Shown here: piece after piece, positions 9,598-22,819 of the stretch
Layout: the number at the start of each line of letters is the position of its first letter
Position numbering within the stretch: the stretch's first letter is position 1
Origin: Caprella mutica
Lineage: Eukaryota > Arthropoda > Malacostraca > Amphipoda > Caprellidae
DNA length: 64,000 nt
Reading direction: 5' to 3'
Assembly (NCBI GenBank): GCA_947561585.1
Contig: CANNZV010000842.1
Coordinates: forward strand, 147,981-211,980
Position numbers and translations under genes: made by a program
The notes under the pieces: generated by a model
Databases searched by the model: none
Told to the model about the DNA's origin: nothing
Seen by the model: only the letters and a program-made list of their open reading frames with translations

Positions 9598-12170
9598 TAT
9601 TATTCACGGTGTTCTGTTTCAGAGTAATAACATCACACAAACTAATGAAACCATGCAACTCTATGTTAACATTCTAGTTACACCATTCATCTGCAAAAGA
9701 ATGAAATATATAATTAGATGAAAATGGTACTGGAACACTCATAGTAGTCGGAAAGTGGGTGTTAACGTATGTTATGATGATAGGACAATCAGAATTTTAT
9801 CAGTTCACTTTTGTTCATGGTCAATATTAACACCAACATTACAAATACTGTAAGTGTCTTACTGCTGTGATATTCCCCAATATACAAATTATTTCCATTA
9901 ATTACTCATTTATACAAATTAACAAATTATTGATACCTACACTAATTTCGATTGTATTGTTAGTGTTCATAAGAAACAGTTTATTAATCATTAGGTTTTT
10001 CGACAAAAACGTACTTTATGCTGTATAACGCACTATTAAGCCATATTATTTGTTTACAGGTTCTCTCAATGAAATTTAATGCAACTAATGTTCCTCGTCA
10101 TTTAGCTGCCAACTCCATGTAATTTGATAGCATATATTTGTTTCTATGTGCTTTCAAAAGATTTTATACTCAATACTTCTCAGCAATATCCGTTTTACTT
10201 CCTAGTTGCTAAATTCAAGTTCAAAGAATAACATTGTACGCCGTATATTTTGTATATAAACTATGTAGGTTTAGTATAATTCATATTAAAAACAGTGGAA
10301 ACTTATTATTTAAACTATATTTAATTCAAATAATTATTAAAAGATAAATCGAAGACTTAACAGCATCGTTTTTATTAGATTCAAATTAGAAATATAAACA
10401 AAATCTGTAAACTGTTTCTTCAACGTAAGATTATTTTTTCGTTTTGTTGTTGAAAAAAAATTACTTTAAAAGCATATAAAAATACCTATACAACATTATT
10501 TCTTATGCGATTTTCATATTGTGATTCTTTGATCTACAATATCAAGTAATAAACTTAATTAATTCTCAGAGACCGAAATGGACCTAAAAAAAAATCTTTT
10601 TGTATGAACAAATTGAAATTGAATGGTGGCAATGTTAAAATTTTACTGTAAAAGATAAATAAATAAATTTACCCTCTTGAAGAGATATTTTTTGTACTAC
10701 AGAGCCATTGACATTTGAACAAATTTCAGTCATTGCCTCGGCCATGTGAAGTAACTGTGAGAAATGTAAGTCATTTACAGTCCAATGACCGCCATCACTC
10801 AGTCAATTCGCTAAATTGACTTACTTTAAGAACTCTGCTCAAATTTCGATACAGAATTTCGGATTAGTTCTTAGAAGAAAAATGGTAGACCAAGGATATT
10901 ACTTCTCGGAGAGGAAAATTTATTTTATAATGTTTTTCTTCATTGTAGAGGATATACATAAAAAATAGCCAATACATACTTAAGAAATCATATTATAATT
11001 ATTTAAAAAAAGTTTATTTTGAAAATTTTACATTTATTCATAAATTTAGAAAATTACACTTTTTCATAATTTTGAGAAAAAAATCACTTTTTCAAAAATT
11101 TAAAATAATACATTTTTTCAAAAATTTAGTTTCTTCTTGAAAAAAGTGTAAAAAATTCTTTCGCCATATAACCAATACCACCCAATATCTATCTACCATT
11201 TCCAATAGAGGACTATATTTTCTTTCGAATTATTCCCTCCAAATTAGGTACATGTCTGCTGCATATGGATTCAGCCATGACGTCATCGGTCTGAATTCAG
11301 AGACTGCTTTCCGAAATGGGTTTGCGACTCATTCTTTGCGTTCATTATGGCGCAATGAAGCGTGAATAAACAGTCAATAGCGTGACATTGCGTGGGTAGC
11401 ATGAAATTTGACAAAAAGCCGGTCAGAATGAGCCACATTTAGGAATCTTCTAATGCTGGTCAAATAGGTTTAAAACTCGTTCTTTTTCAGATATTTCAAA
11501 AAGTTAAAGTTAGGAATCGATTAAACTAATAAGAAAGAATCGATAAAACAGACCGGATTTGAATATTTTATTGTATCAGTAATATAGAGTTTTCTTGTAT
11601 CAAAAAATAATACTACGATTGCAAAGAATTCTTGATTTGATATTCTATAGTTTTCGAATATTTTTTATAATAAATAAACTTTTATAAATTAGCGATATTC
11701 TTTTTCAATAGAGACTAAATGAAACATTTCTAATTAAAAATTAATTTATATATTCTCAAGATAGACTCAAGTCAAATAAAATTTAAATATTGTCCATTGA
11801 TCAATGGTGATATACAGAATACGTAAACTCAAAGATAGAATGGTCCGAGAGGCTCAAGTGTTTCTCAAATTCTGCCAAAGCGAGACACTTTATCATTTAT
11901 TTATGATAGAATGAATTTGATATGTTATTTGTTAAGCTTGAGAGCAATCCTCGGCTTTCCAGTGCGAATAAGTCTACGGAAATTAACACTTAGATACTAA
12001 AGCACATTAGTATATTAAAATTATATTAGATGCAAGTAAGTAAAAAAATATCTTAATTTTTTTTTAATTTATATTCCAATAGTCTTAATTTATAATGTTG
12101 TTACATTTTATTATTTTCTCATCTATAATTATTTTATGAGTAACGGTGAAAAATTGAAAATATATTAAAT
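9598..12170. other. AT-rich intergenic DNA, nothing recognised
   Basis: No frame with splice signals and recognisable protein content was found on either strand. A motif near 9,745 (gtagtcggaaagtgggtgtt) is shared with 2,097. The stretch 11,000-11,160 is rich in A/T runs with repeated tttttcaaaaatttaaaa-like words. If the exon at 9,488-9,597 is real, its promoter would lie in the right-hand part of this block. Confidence 0.4.
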
Positions 12171-12172
12171 AA

Positions 12173-12966
12173 AGCTTGGCTTACTTTATCATAAGCATGG
12201 GTTACTTTATCATAAGCATGGCTTACTTTATCATAAGCATGGCTTACTTTATCATAAGCATGGCTTACTTTATCATAAGCATGGTTTACTTTATCATAAG
12301 CATGGTTTACTTTATCATAAGCATGGCTTACTTTATCATAAGCATGGTTTACTTTATCATAAGCATGGCTTACTTTATCATAAGCATGGCTTACTTTATC
12401 ATAAGCATGGCTTACTTTATCATAAGCATGGTTTACTTTATCATAAGCATGGCTTACTTTATCATAAGCATGGTTTACTTTATCATAAGCATGGCTTACT
12501 TTATCATAAGCATGGTTTACTTTATCATAAGCATGGCTTACTTTATCATAAGCATGGTTTACTTTATCATAAGCATGGTTTACTTTATCATAAGCATGGC
12601 TTACTTTATCATAAGCATGGTTTACTTTATCATAAGCATGGCTTACTTTATCATAAGCATGGCTTACTTTATCATAAGCATGGTTTACTTTATCATAAGC
12701 ATGGCTTACTTTATCATAAGCATGGTTTACTTTATCATAAGCATGGCTTACTTTATCATAAGCATGGCTTACTTTATCATAAGCATGGCTTACTTTATCC
12801 TAAGCATGGTTTACTTTATCATAAGCATGGCTTACTTTATCCTAAGCATGGTTTACTTTATCATAAGCATGGCTTACTTTATCATAAGCATGGCTTACTT
12901 TATCATAAGCATGGCTTACTTTATCATAAGCATGGCTTACTTTATCATAAGCATGGCTTACTTATG
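12173..12966. repeat. Minisatellite, 21-bp unit, about 38 copies, with a terminal hairpin
   Basis: The unit contains ggcttactttatcataagca. Nearly all variation is one C/T site (gct/gtt) plus two cat-to-cct changes, so the array is young or homogenised. It gives an uninterrupted plus-strand frame of 7-residue repeats; I do not call a protein because the frame starts inside the array and has no other coding support. The right edge (12,953-12,985) is a hairpin in which gcatggcttact faces agtaagccatgc. Confidence 0.95.
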
Positions 12967-12989
12967 ATTAAGTAAGCCATGCATGAAGA

Positions 12990-14750
12990 TGAAGATACGG
13001 GTTATAAGTTCTGAAAGATAATATTTTATGCTGGGAAATTCTCACCTTTAACTGCTTCTATGATATTGAACCTCAACAAATTCTATCTTGAGAATATATA
13101 GTTAATGATATCCAAATTACAAATTAGTTCTATTTAAATTAGAAATTAAAAACCTTTCAGCTTCTATTTAATATGAATATAAACAATTGAACAGACTGAA
13201 AATTGAAAAAAGGACGTTTTATCGAATAATTTTTATTACGTGACCGGTACTCTGACACCTGGTTATATGAGACTAAGTAATTTGAGTTTCGGTAATTTGA
13301 TTCCTATTAATTTGATTCCTGGTAATTTAACCCCCTGGTAATTGACCTCCTGTAATTTGACCTCTAACTGCTGCAAGTGTCTTTTGAAGCGTAAATCAAT
13401 GCATCTATCCTAAAATTTATTAACATGGTTACATAATATTGACATAATATTCAATTAAGTACAAATAAAAGAGGTCAAATTATTAGGTGATGTCAATTTC
13501 CCGGAGGGTCAAATAACCTGGTGGTCAATTTCCCGTGGGTTAAATTTCCGGAGGTCATGTCACCTAGCACCATTTTGATAACAAACTGTGAATAAATTGT
13601 ATTCATCTTCTTTTTAAAGGAAACATTTCGTCTACATGAACAGAAAAACTGAACATTTTCCCATTCTTCAATAGACACTAAGTACCACCCTATAGCTAGA
13701 ACTAGCACCTCTACCGTCATAGCTCTGAATACAAACTGCTGTAAACACTCTCATGAAGAAGTTACTTATAGAGTAATTAACGTAACTATTTCTGTTTGGT
13801 AAAGTACAGTCTTTTTGAAGAGAACTGAGACAAGCTGGAGTGTTTGACTGTCTCTTATTTGGTTAATTACAGTTTTAATGGTTTGTGTTTACAGGTGTTA
13901 CAGGTGTTCTTTTCTATGTGAGTCACCCGTTGATGAGTCAAACACCTGCAAATACTGACTCACTGACGAGTAAATAGAAATGTTGACTCTGGCCTTATCA
14001 TTGCAGTATATTATTTACACTAAGCCTTACTCACGGTCACTCGAAATAGATTAGGTTTAGTGAATAATAAATGGCAGTTAAATTCAGCCATCACTGATAA
14101 TAATAATAGTGTTATTTAGAAATAGAATGAATAAGAGAAAATTAGTATGCAATTTAAGATGTACTTTAACTATATTTGTATTTATTTTATAATGCATATA
14201 CAATAATTATAATAATTATAATTAAGTATTTATATATCATGTCAGGTTTCAGTGATGTTATTGCTATAAACTAATATATAAATATAACATTTATATACAG
14301 GGATGGGTAAAAAAAACACCTTGCAGCTCGTCCGTCAAATTCAGAATCTCACAGCTCCCGACAAACAATTTATGTGTAAACAGCCTGCAATTTACTCTAA
14401 CAATTCTCTTTACGGTCTAACAGAGATACATTAGACTTTCAACCAGACATGTACTTTGATGATGACGTTTTTCCTTCTCTTTCAAAGTAAGTCATTACTT
14501 TTGAGACACTACCTCTTGTGACGCCAATTCGGATAGTTTCTGTAACAACAAAGTAGTTTATATGAAAGTACGAGAGCTCTGCCGTAGTTATAAAGTTTTA
14601 AACATGTTTTCAATATCTGTAAAAAATAACTATATCAAAAAATTTAATTCAACAATAAACAAAAAAGCGTTTAAATGTCTTACTAAATATTACAGACAAA
14701 TTTTGCTTGTATGTGATATGTAATAAGATTACGATGCCAAAATGGTGTCT
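12990..14750. other. Intergenic DNA with a degenerate gtaatttga repeat
   Basis: No gene was recognised. About 13,270-13,365 holds worn repeats of ggtaatttgattcct-like words. About 13,475-13,560 holds words of opposite sense such as ggtcaatttcccgtgggtta. The pair may be the remains of one inverted element. The rest is AT-rich without a pattern. Confidence 0.4.
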
Positions 14751-14751
14751 A

Positions 14752-15230
14752 TATAGTACATCAAGTACACTATACAGTACACTATGCAGTACACTATATG
14801 GTACACCAAGGACAACTAGTACACTATACAGTACACTATACAGTACACTATACAGTACACTATACAGTACACTATACAGTACACTAGACAGTACACTATA
14901 CAGTACACTATACAGTACACCAAGGACAACTAGTACACTATACGGTACACTATACAGTACACTATACAGTACACTATACATTACACTATACAGTACACTA
15001 TACAGTACACTATACAGTACACCATACTATACAGTACACCAAGGACAACTAGTACACTATACGGTACACTATACAGTACACTATACAGTACACTATACAG
15101 TACACTATACAGTACACCATACTATACAGTACACCAAGGACAACTAGTACACTATACAGTACACCAGGAGCACCAAGTACATTACACAGTACACCAAGGA
15201 CATTGTACAGTACACTACACAGTACTCAAG
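14752..15230. repeat. Composite minisatellite, 12-bp unit ctatacagtaca
   Basis: Runs of ctatacagtaca are broken at intervals by a spacer containing ccaaggacaactagtacac, which recurs at about 14,806, 14,919, 15,035 and 15,132. This gives a higher-order unit of roughly 97-116 bp. The last part, from about 15,150, is worn. Confidence 0.9.
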
Positions 15231-15639
15231 GCTGTTGCTCCCCATCCCTCATTTTCTTAATCCTCTACCACTGCATTTGTTTCGGATGTTAATTCTCCGC
15301 AGAGTTTTCCCCCGTGAGGTTTATATTATTCAACTGAATAATAGAAATAGAGACACTCTTAAAAAGAAACACAAGAATATTGTCTCTGACTCTACTTATA
15401 CAAATTAAACAATACCAATATTACAAAGAGAGCTAATCATTACTGTGCTAACTGACATTCTTTATTAGTGCTATTCTTTAATATTTCTATGATTAGCAAC
15501 AGTGAGAAAATACATACACCGGCGAACAGATGCAGATAGCAGACTAATTGCGTTTGCTGAAAGGATATAACGAATAATGAGCTATCTGCATTTATAGTTT
15601 CCAATTATCTGAACTAACATTTAAATAATTTTAAGCTAG

Positions 15640-15955
15640 CTTTATTGCTGTACAACAAGCTTCAGCAGCTTCAAACATGTTTTAGTTGGTTTCAATACGT
15701 ACAAAACGTGTTTCAGTATGTTTCAACACGTGCAAACATGTTTTTATTGTGTTTTAGCATTTTCAAACATGTTTTAGAATGTTGTAGCACGTTCAAAAGT
15801 TCAAACATGATTTAACGCGTTCAAACATCAATTGTGATTTTAACGTGTTTTAGCATGTCTAATCATGATCTTAACACGTGCAAACATGTTTCAAAATCTC
15901 CAAGCATGTAGTAACACGTTCAATACATCTAACATGTTTCCAAGCCAAACATCGG
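15640..15955. repeat. Old degenerate repeat around aaacatgttt
   Basis: Words such as ttcaaacatgttttag, tgcaaacatgttt and gtttcaacacgtgcaaacat recur every 20-30 bp with many differences. The core aaacatgttt is a perfect palindrome. This looks like a decayed minisatellite. Confidence 0.6.
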
Positions 15956-16235
15956 ATTTAGCATCAAAGTAAAGAAAGCCTCTGTACAACGTCTGTTTCT
16001 TTTGTTCTTCTCAAAGGTATCGACTAAATGAAACCTTTTCACTTCAAGAAAACTAATTCAAGACAAGAGGTTAATTTACAGAAAAGCTGATATAGGAGAG
16101 AAAATGAAGCGGAAGATAATACCTCACCACTAGTTAACTTCTGTGTCTATTATTTTTAACTTCTGCGGTTAGGTAAAATGAAACAATATACACACTGGTG
16201 TTAGATAAACTCTCACATGTTGGCATTGGTTGAAT

Positions 16236-17800
16236 CAATCGTTACTATGTTCGTTACTATGTTCGTTACTATGTTCGTTACCATGTTCGTTATTATGTTC
16301 GTTACTATCTTCGTTACTATCTTCGTTACTATGTTCGTAACTATCTTCGTTACTATGTTCGTTACTTTATTCATAACTATCTTCGTTACTATATTCGTAA
16401 CTATCTTCGTTACTATCTTCGTTACTATCTTCGTATATATCTTCATTACTATCTTCGTTACTATCTTCGTTACTTTATTCGTAACTGTCTTTTTTACTTT
16501 ATTAGTAACTAACTTCGTTACTATCTTCGTTACTATGTTCGTTACTTTATTCGTAACTATCTTCATTACTATCTTCGTTACTATCTTCGTTACTATCTTC
16601 GTTACTTTATTCGTAACTGTCTTCATTACTATCTTCGTTACTATCTTCGTTACTATCTTCGTTACTTTATTCGTAACTGTCTTCGTTAATTTATTAGTAA
16701 CTAACTTCGTTACTATCTTCGTTACTATCATTCGTAACTATTTTCGTTACTTTATTCGTTACTATTTTCGTTACTATCTTCGTTACTATCTTCGTTACTT
16801 TATTTGTAACTATCTTCGTTACTATCTTCGTTACTCTCTTTGTTACTTAATTCGTAACTATCTTCGTTACTATCTTCGTTACTATCTTCTTTACAATCTT
16901 CGTTACTATCTTCGTTACTATCTTCGTTACTATCTTCGTTACTCTCTTCGTTACTCTCTTTGTTACTATCTTCGTTACTATCTTCGTTACTATCTTCGTT
17001 ACTATCTTCGTTACTTTATTCGTTACTATCTTCGTTACAATCTTCGTTGCTATCTTCGTTACTATCTTCGTTACTTTATTCGTAACTATCTTCGTTACTT
17101 TATTCGTAACTATCTTCGTTACTATCTTCGTTACTAACTTCGTCACTATCTTCGTTACTATCTTCGTTACTTTATTCGTAACTATCTTCGTTACTATCTT
17201 CGTTACTATCTTCGTTACTATCTTCGTTATTATCTTCGTTACTATCTTCGTTACTATCTTCGTTACTATTTTCGTTACTATCTTCGTTACTATCTTCGTT
17301 ACTATCTTCGTAACTATCTTCGTAACTATCTCCGTAACTATCTTCGTTACTATCTTTGTTACTATCTTCGTTTCTATCTTCGTTACTATCTTCGTTACTC
17401 TCTTCGTTACTATCTTTGTTACTATCTTCGTTACTATCTTCGTTACTATATTCGTTACTATCTTCGTTACTATCTTCGTTACTATCTTCGTTACTATGTT
17501 CGTAACTATGTTCATTACTATGTTCGTAACTATGTTCGTTACTATGTTCGATACTATCTTCGTTACTATGTTCGTTACTATGTTCGTATCTATCTTCGTT
17601 ACTATGTTCGTTACTATGTTCGTAACTATCTTCGTTACTATGTTTGTTACTATGCTCGTTACTATCTTCAATACTATCTTCGTTACTATCTTCGTTACTA
17701 TCTTCGTAACTATGTTCGTAACTATGTTCGTAACTATGTTCGTAACTATGTTCGTAACTATGTTCGTAACTATGTTCGTAACTATGTTCGTAACTGTGCA
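16236..17800. repeat. 1.57-kb minisatellite, 12-bp unit ttcgttactatc
   Basis: About 130 units of ttcgttactatc. Variants are tatg, ttta and aact at fixed places, clustered along the array: tatg dominates at both ends, tatc in the middle, and ttat in local blocks near 16,370-16,700 and 16,990-17,190. The 12-bp period keeps several frames open on both strands. None has a plausible start, splice or non-repeat domain. Confidence 0.95.
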
Positions 17801-18111
17801 TATAATTAGTAAGTGAATAAATTGTTAATGTAGACTCTCCAAGAAATTTTAAATATGCTGTTCATAAAATCAAGAGAAATTATAAACGATGTAAATCATT
17901 CAATTTATTCAAATAATATTTAAATAAACTTTAAAAGATTGGAGAATTCTGCAGATAATTTTAGAGAATAATAAACTTAACTTTCAGTTAATTAAATATT
18001 CATGATTGGTGATAGCCTTTGCACAATTTACAGTAATATTAAAACAAAAAACAGAACATCCGTTAGAATATCAATTAACTTAAATGCTTAGTATTTTTAG
18101 ATATTCCCTAA

Positions 18112-18990
18112 TATCTTGTACAGATATTTCCCATAATATCTACTGTAGATATCTCCATAATATCTACTATAGATATTCCCTAATATCTAGTATAGATATT
18201 CCCTAATATCTAGTATAGATATTCCCTAATATCTACTATAGATATTCCCTAATATCTACTATAGATATCCCCCTAATATCTAGTATAGATATTCCCTAAT
18301 ATCTACTATAGATATCCCCATAATATCTACTACAGATATTCCCCTAATATCTATTATAGATATTCCCCTAATATCTACTATTGATATCCTTATAATATCT
18401 ACTATAGATATTCCCTAATATCTACTATAGATATTCCCCTAATATCTAGTATAGATATCCCCATAATATCTACTACAGATATTCCCCTAATATCTTGTAC
18501 AGATATTTCCCATAATATCTACTGTAGATATCTCCATAATATCTACTATAGATATTCCCTAATATCTAGTATAGATATTCCCTAATATCTAGTATAGATA
18601 TTCCCTAATATCTACTATAGATATTCCCTAATATCTACTATAGATATCCCCCTAATATCTAGTATAGATATTCCCTAATATCTACTATAGATATCCCCAT
18701 AATATCTACTACAGATATTCCCCTAATATCTATTATAGATATTACCCTAATATCTACCATTGATATCCCTATAATATCTACTATAGATATCCTCATAATA
18801 TCTACTACAGATATTCCCCTAATATCTATTATAGATATTCCCCTAATATCTACTATAGATATCCCCATAATATCTACTACAGATATTCCCCTAATATCTA
18901 CTATAGATATCCGCATAATATCTACTATAGATATCCGCATAATATCTACTATAGATATCCCCATAACATATGACTATAGATATTCCCAAT
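18112..18990. repeat. Minisatellite, 21-22-bp unit, with a 379-bp higher-order copy
   Basis: The basic unit contains aatatctactatagatattc. The stretch starting atatcttgtacagatatttc at 18,111 recurs at 18,490, 379 bp later, and the order of unit variants then matches for about 260 bp. The unit contains tatct-actat-agata, a small hairpin. Confidence 0.9.
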
Positions 18991-19499
18991 ATATCGATAG
19001 ATGGTCCAAACACTCTTTTATTACCAGTCATCTTTTCTGTACAAGATAACAAAGAAGTTAGCTCTAAGAGGTTAAAAATCAATAGGTTGTGTGCGTCTTT
19101 ATCACGAGACTATAAATAAAACTGTTTTTATTTATTTGTTATTCTAAATTTGTAAGTCAGAATAAGAAATTTAGTCTAAAAAAATTATTTGTGGTGTATA
19201 TAAAAATATATATTATAACAGAAAAATCAGGTATGCTAAATAGCAGATGCGGATTAAAAACTAGATGAAAATTTACAAAGGTAATATTTCAAAATGCATC
19301 AAAACACTAAAAATTATTCACTGTGAAGCGATTCCACAGTCAATATATTTTAATAGTCACATCTTGATGCAATTTTTGTTAATATCCTACTGGGATTTTA
19401 TCCGGCTATTATTTTACAAATGGTAATTGAAACTGTATTATACTCATTCTATATTACCATTTATCCCTATATCTTGAATTGAATAAATAAATAGGTGAT
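18991..19499. other. AT-rich intergenic DNA
   Basis: Nothing recognisable was seen between the minisatellite and the dispersed repeat that starts near 19,500. Confidence 0.4.
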
Positions 19500-19765
19500 A
19501 TGCACCCTTAGAGCGCATATCTTTGCCGCCGCTATATATGACCCTTACCATCCACAGACTCATTCACTATCAAAATATTATTATAAAGAGGTTCCTGGAT
19601 AATCACCAACCGTCCCACCAAATTTCAGGCTATTTGGTTGAATTATTTTTAAGTTGCAAATATAAAACGAAAAATATATAAACGCCCTTAAATCACTACC
19701 TTCTGCAATCTGCGAAGTTAACAAATGTAGAATAATATGGAACAGAAGATGCAATAAATACATCC
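19500..19765. repeat. Dispersed repeat, second copy
   Basis: It shares gagcgcatatctttgccgcc with 3,030 and ccaaatttcaggctatttgg with 4,105. Both copies also keep similar words after this point (about 4,180-4,215 and 19,700-19,730). It is a single family represented twice. Confidence 0.5.
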
Positions 19766-20064
19766 TGTATATTAATTAGATATCCTAACAGTATGTGCAC
19801 AGTATCACCAAAGAGCGCTATTCCAATAACAAGTTATTAGCAGTAGTTTTATTTCTCGAAGCAAGCTGTATCTCCTCTCCAAAATAGGCTGGCTAATTAG
19901 CATCTAAGCAGTGGGATAAAGTTTAGAAGTAGTAATTAAGAGATACTCTCAAAGTTTGTCAGGAATGAGGATGATGAACTGTGAGGAGGTGAGTGATTGG
20001 GAGTAGGAGTGGATGAGGCAGTGAGGCAGGATTGGCCTCTAAATTGAGGCAGTGAGACAGGATT

Positions 20065-20825
20065 TTGTCTATCATGTTCTCTCTCACATAGCTAGTCACA
20101 TGTCACCAACCAATGAGTCATTTTTCAGTCACATAGTTAGTCATTTATCAGTCCCATAGCTAGTCACATGTCACCAACCAATAAGTCATTTTTCAGTCAC
20201 ATAGTTACTCAAATGTCCCAATGAGTCATTTATCTGTTACATAGTTAGTCACATAGTTAGTCATTTATCAGTCACATAGGTAGTCATTTATCAGTCACAT
20301 AGGTAGTCATTCATCAGTCACATAAGTAGTCATTTATCAGTCACATAGTTAGTCATTTATCAGTCACATAGGTAGTCATTTATCAGTCACATAAGTAGTC
20401 ATTTATCAGTCACATAGTTAGTCATTTATCAGTCACATAGGTAGTCATTCATCAGTCACATAAGTAGTCATTTATCAGTCACATAGTTAGTCATTTATCA
20501 GTCACATAGGTAGTCATTTATCAGTCACATAAGTAGTCATTTATCAGTCACATAGTTAGTCATTTATCAGTCACATAGGTAGTCATTTATCAGTCACATA
20601 GTTAGTCATTTATCAGTCACATAGGTAGTCATTCATCAGTCACATAAGTAGTCATTTATCAGTCACATAGTTAGTCATTTATCAGTCACATAGGTAGTCA
20701 TTTATCAGTCACATAAGTAGTCATTTATCAGTCACATAGTTAGTCATTTATCAGTCACATAGTTAGTCATTTATCAGTCACATAGTTAGTCTTTTATCAG
20801 TCACATAGTTAGTCTTTTATCAGTC
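20065..20825. repeat. Minisatellite, 23-bp unit, with a 69-bp trimer pattern
   Basis: The unit contains tagtcatttatcagtcacat and ends in agg, aag or agt. The endings mostly follow the order agg, aag, agt, a 69-bp trimer. Alternate trimers carry cattcat, giving 138 bp. Early degenerate copies with tcaccaaccaatgagtca lie at about 20,098-20,215. Confidence 0.95.
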
Positions 20826-21315
20826 ACATATCCCAATGAGTCATTTATCAGTCACATAGTTAGTCACATATCCCAATGAGTTATTTATCAGTCACATAGT
20901 TAGTCACATATCCCAATGAGTTATTTATCAGTCACATAGTTAGTCACATATCCCAATGAGTTATTTATCAGTCACATAGTTAGTCACATATCCCAATGAG
21001 TTATTTATCAGTCACATAGTTAGTCACATATCCCAATGAGTTATTTATCAGTCACATAGTTAGTCACATATCCCAATGAGTTATTTATCAGTCACATAGT
21101 TAGTCACAAATCCCAATGAGTCATTTATCAGTCACATAGTTAGTCACATATCCCAATGAGTTATTTATCAGTCACATAGTTAGTCACATATCTCAATGAG
21201 TTATTTATCAGTCACATATAGTTAGTCATATATCCCAATGAGTCATTTATCAGTCACATAGTTAGTCACATATCCCAATGAGTAATTTATCAGTCACATA
21301 GTCAGTCACATCAAA
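20826..21315. repeat. Minisatellite, 40-bp unit derived from the 23-bp array
   Basis: About 12 units alternate the left array's tttatcagtcacatagttag with tcacatatcccaatgagtta. The same insert appears once in the early part (caaatgtcccaatgagtca near 20,210), so the longer unit looks like a fusion of two older ones followed by its own amplification. Confidence 0.95.
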
Positions 21316-22424
21316 TGTTATCATCCAATGAGAAAAAGTTTAGATGAACTCATCAGCCTCGCATCGAAAATAGAGAAGTCACTCACTCCTATTGGAGTCA
21401 CTCACTCCTATTGGTTGTAGTTATTTGGTTTGGTGAATTCGTCCTAAGGTCCCTACAAGTGAGATATTTTCAAATAATAAGTTCTATTTTAATAGAACGG
21501 TTATAAAAATCAAGAAAAAAACAGTTAAAACTTAAATATAATTCTAGTTGATTTTATAGAGTGAATGGATTTATTCAACATTTTACGCTCTAAATTAATT
21601 TGAACGCGAAAAAAATGAAATTTTTGAGGTATTGTTGTAATATAAATGTAAAGAAAGCATATTAGGTAAACGAACACATGTACTTTAATAAATGAAAGAG
21701 TACACATGTTTTTCTTCCAGTCGTTTAAATAAAATATCTCGAAGAAAACTCATAAAGTACATCATTTTGAAAGGTATGTCGCCTTAGTGTTTTAAAGGGT
21801 TAATAAACTATAATTTCTTCTGAAGATTATCAGGTAGAAATCTTAATAAGAAATACATAAAATTTACAAATTGAATTACAAATAGGATAAATGAATTATC
21901 TAATATTTGTGAGTAGAGGGACTAAAAGGTTTATAGGTCCTCTACCTGATATCACTACGAAAATTCTCAAAAAATTTGATAGATTCTTTACCATATTCGC
22001 CCTTGAATTTTGGTTATGAAAATTTGATGATTTGTGATTCCAATTTTCTATAACAACTCAAAATGACAAATAAAAAAATTATTTGGTACTCTGATGGCTA
22101 CTGTAAATAGTGTTGTCAAATGTTCACAATTTTGGTTATAATTTTTGTGTCTGATCTTCTGAAATCAATTTTAAAAGATTAACTCAATTGAGGGAAATAT
22201 ATTAATTAAAAAATAATTAAACAATTGAATATAAAATATGCATTGCATAATATTATTTTTATTTAAAGCAAGTGCCAATTAATTAAAATGAAGAGATGAG
22301 AACAAAGTAGATGTAACTAATTATCTCTTGAAAAAATAGTTATTGTCACTAAGACTCTCTTCACTGAGAGAATTAATGAAGTCATTAGTGCGCTATGTGC
22401 AACAGGGGTGACATTGCGATGTTA
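21316..22424. other. AT-rich intergenic DNA
   Basis: No gene was recognised. A short direct repeat cactcactcctattgg occurs twice at about 21,379-21,414. The rest shows no pattern that I can support. Confidence 0.4.
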
Positions 22425-22818
22425 CTGGAACATTCCCTCGATATTGCAACATTTCCTTGATATCGCAACATTCCCTCGATATTGCAACATTCCTTCGATA
22501 TTGCAACATTCCCATTTCCTTGATATCGCAATATTCCCTCCATATCGCAACATTTCCTCGATATCGAAACATTCCCTCGATATCAAAACATTCCCTAGAT
22601 ATCGAAACATTCCCTTGATATCAAAACATTCCCTCGATATCGCAACATTTCCTTGATTTCGCAACATTCTCTCGATATTGCAACATTCCCTCGATATCGC
22701 AATATTCCCTCGATATCAAAACATTCCCTCGATATCGAAACATTCCCTCGATATCGCAACATTCCGAAAATGTTGCGACCGAAAATGTGGAACTGACCTA
22801 CAATTCTGAACTTACCCT
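22425..22818. repeat. Minisatellite, 19-bp unit, ending in half a hairpin MITE
   Basis: About 18 units of acattccctcgatatcgca, with ttg, caa or gaa variants. The unit core cgatatcg is a palindrome. From about 22,769 the array runs into gaccgaaaatgtggaactga and aattctgaacttaccct, which resemble the right terminus of the MITE at 7,496-7,707. The array may have grown from within that element. Confidence 0.9.
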
Positions 22819-22819
22819 T

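Noticed and set aside
12176..12967. A 263-codon open frame of 7-residue repeats that could be a repetitive membrane protein
   Set aside because: It starts and ends at the limits of a 21-bp tandem array, and a period divisible by three keeps frames open by itself. There is no start context, splice signal or non-repeat domain.
16213..17816. Long open frames on both strands in the 12-bp array
   Set aside because: They appear in several frames at once, as expected of a 12-bp repeat without stop words. No independent coding evidence.
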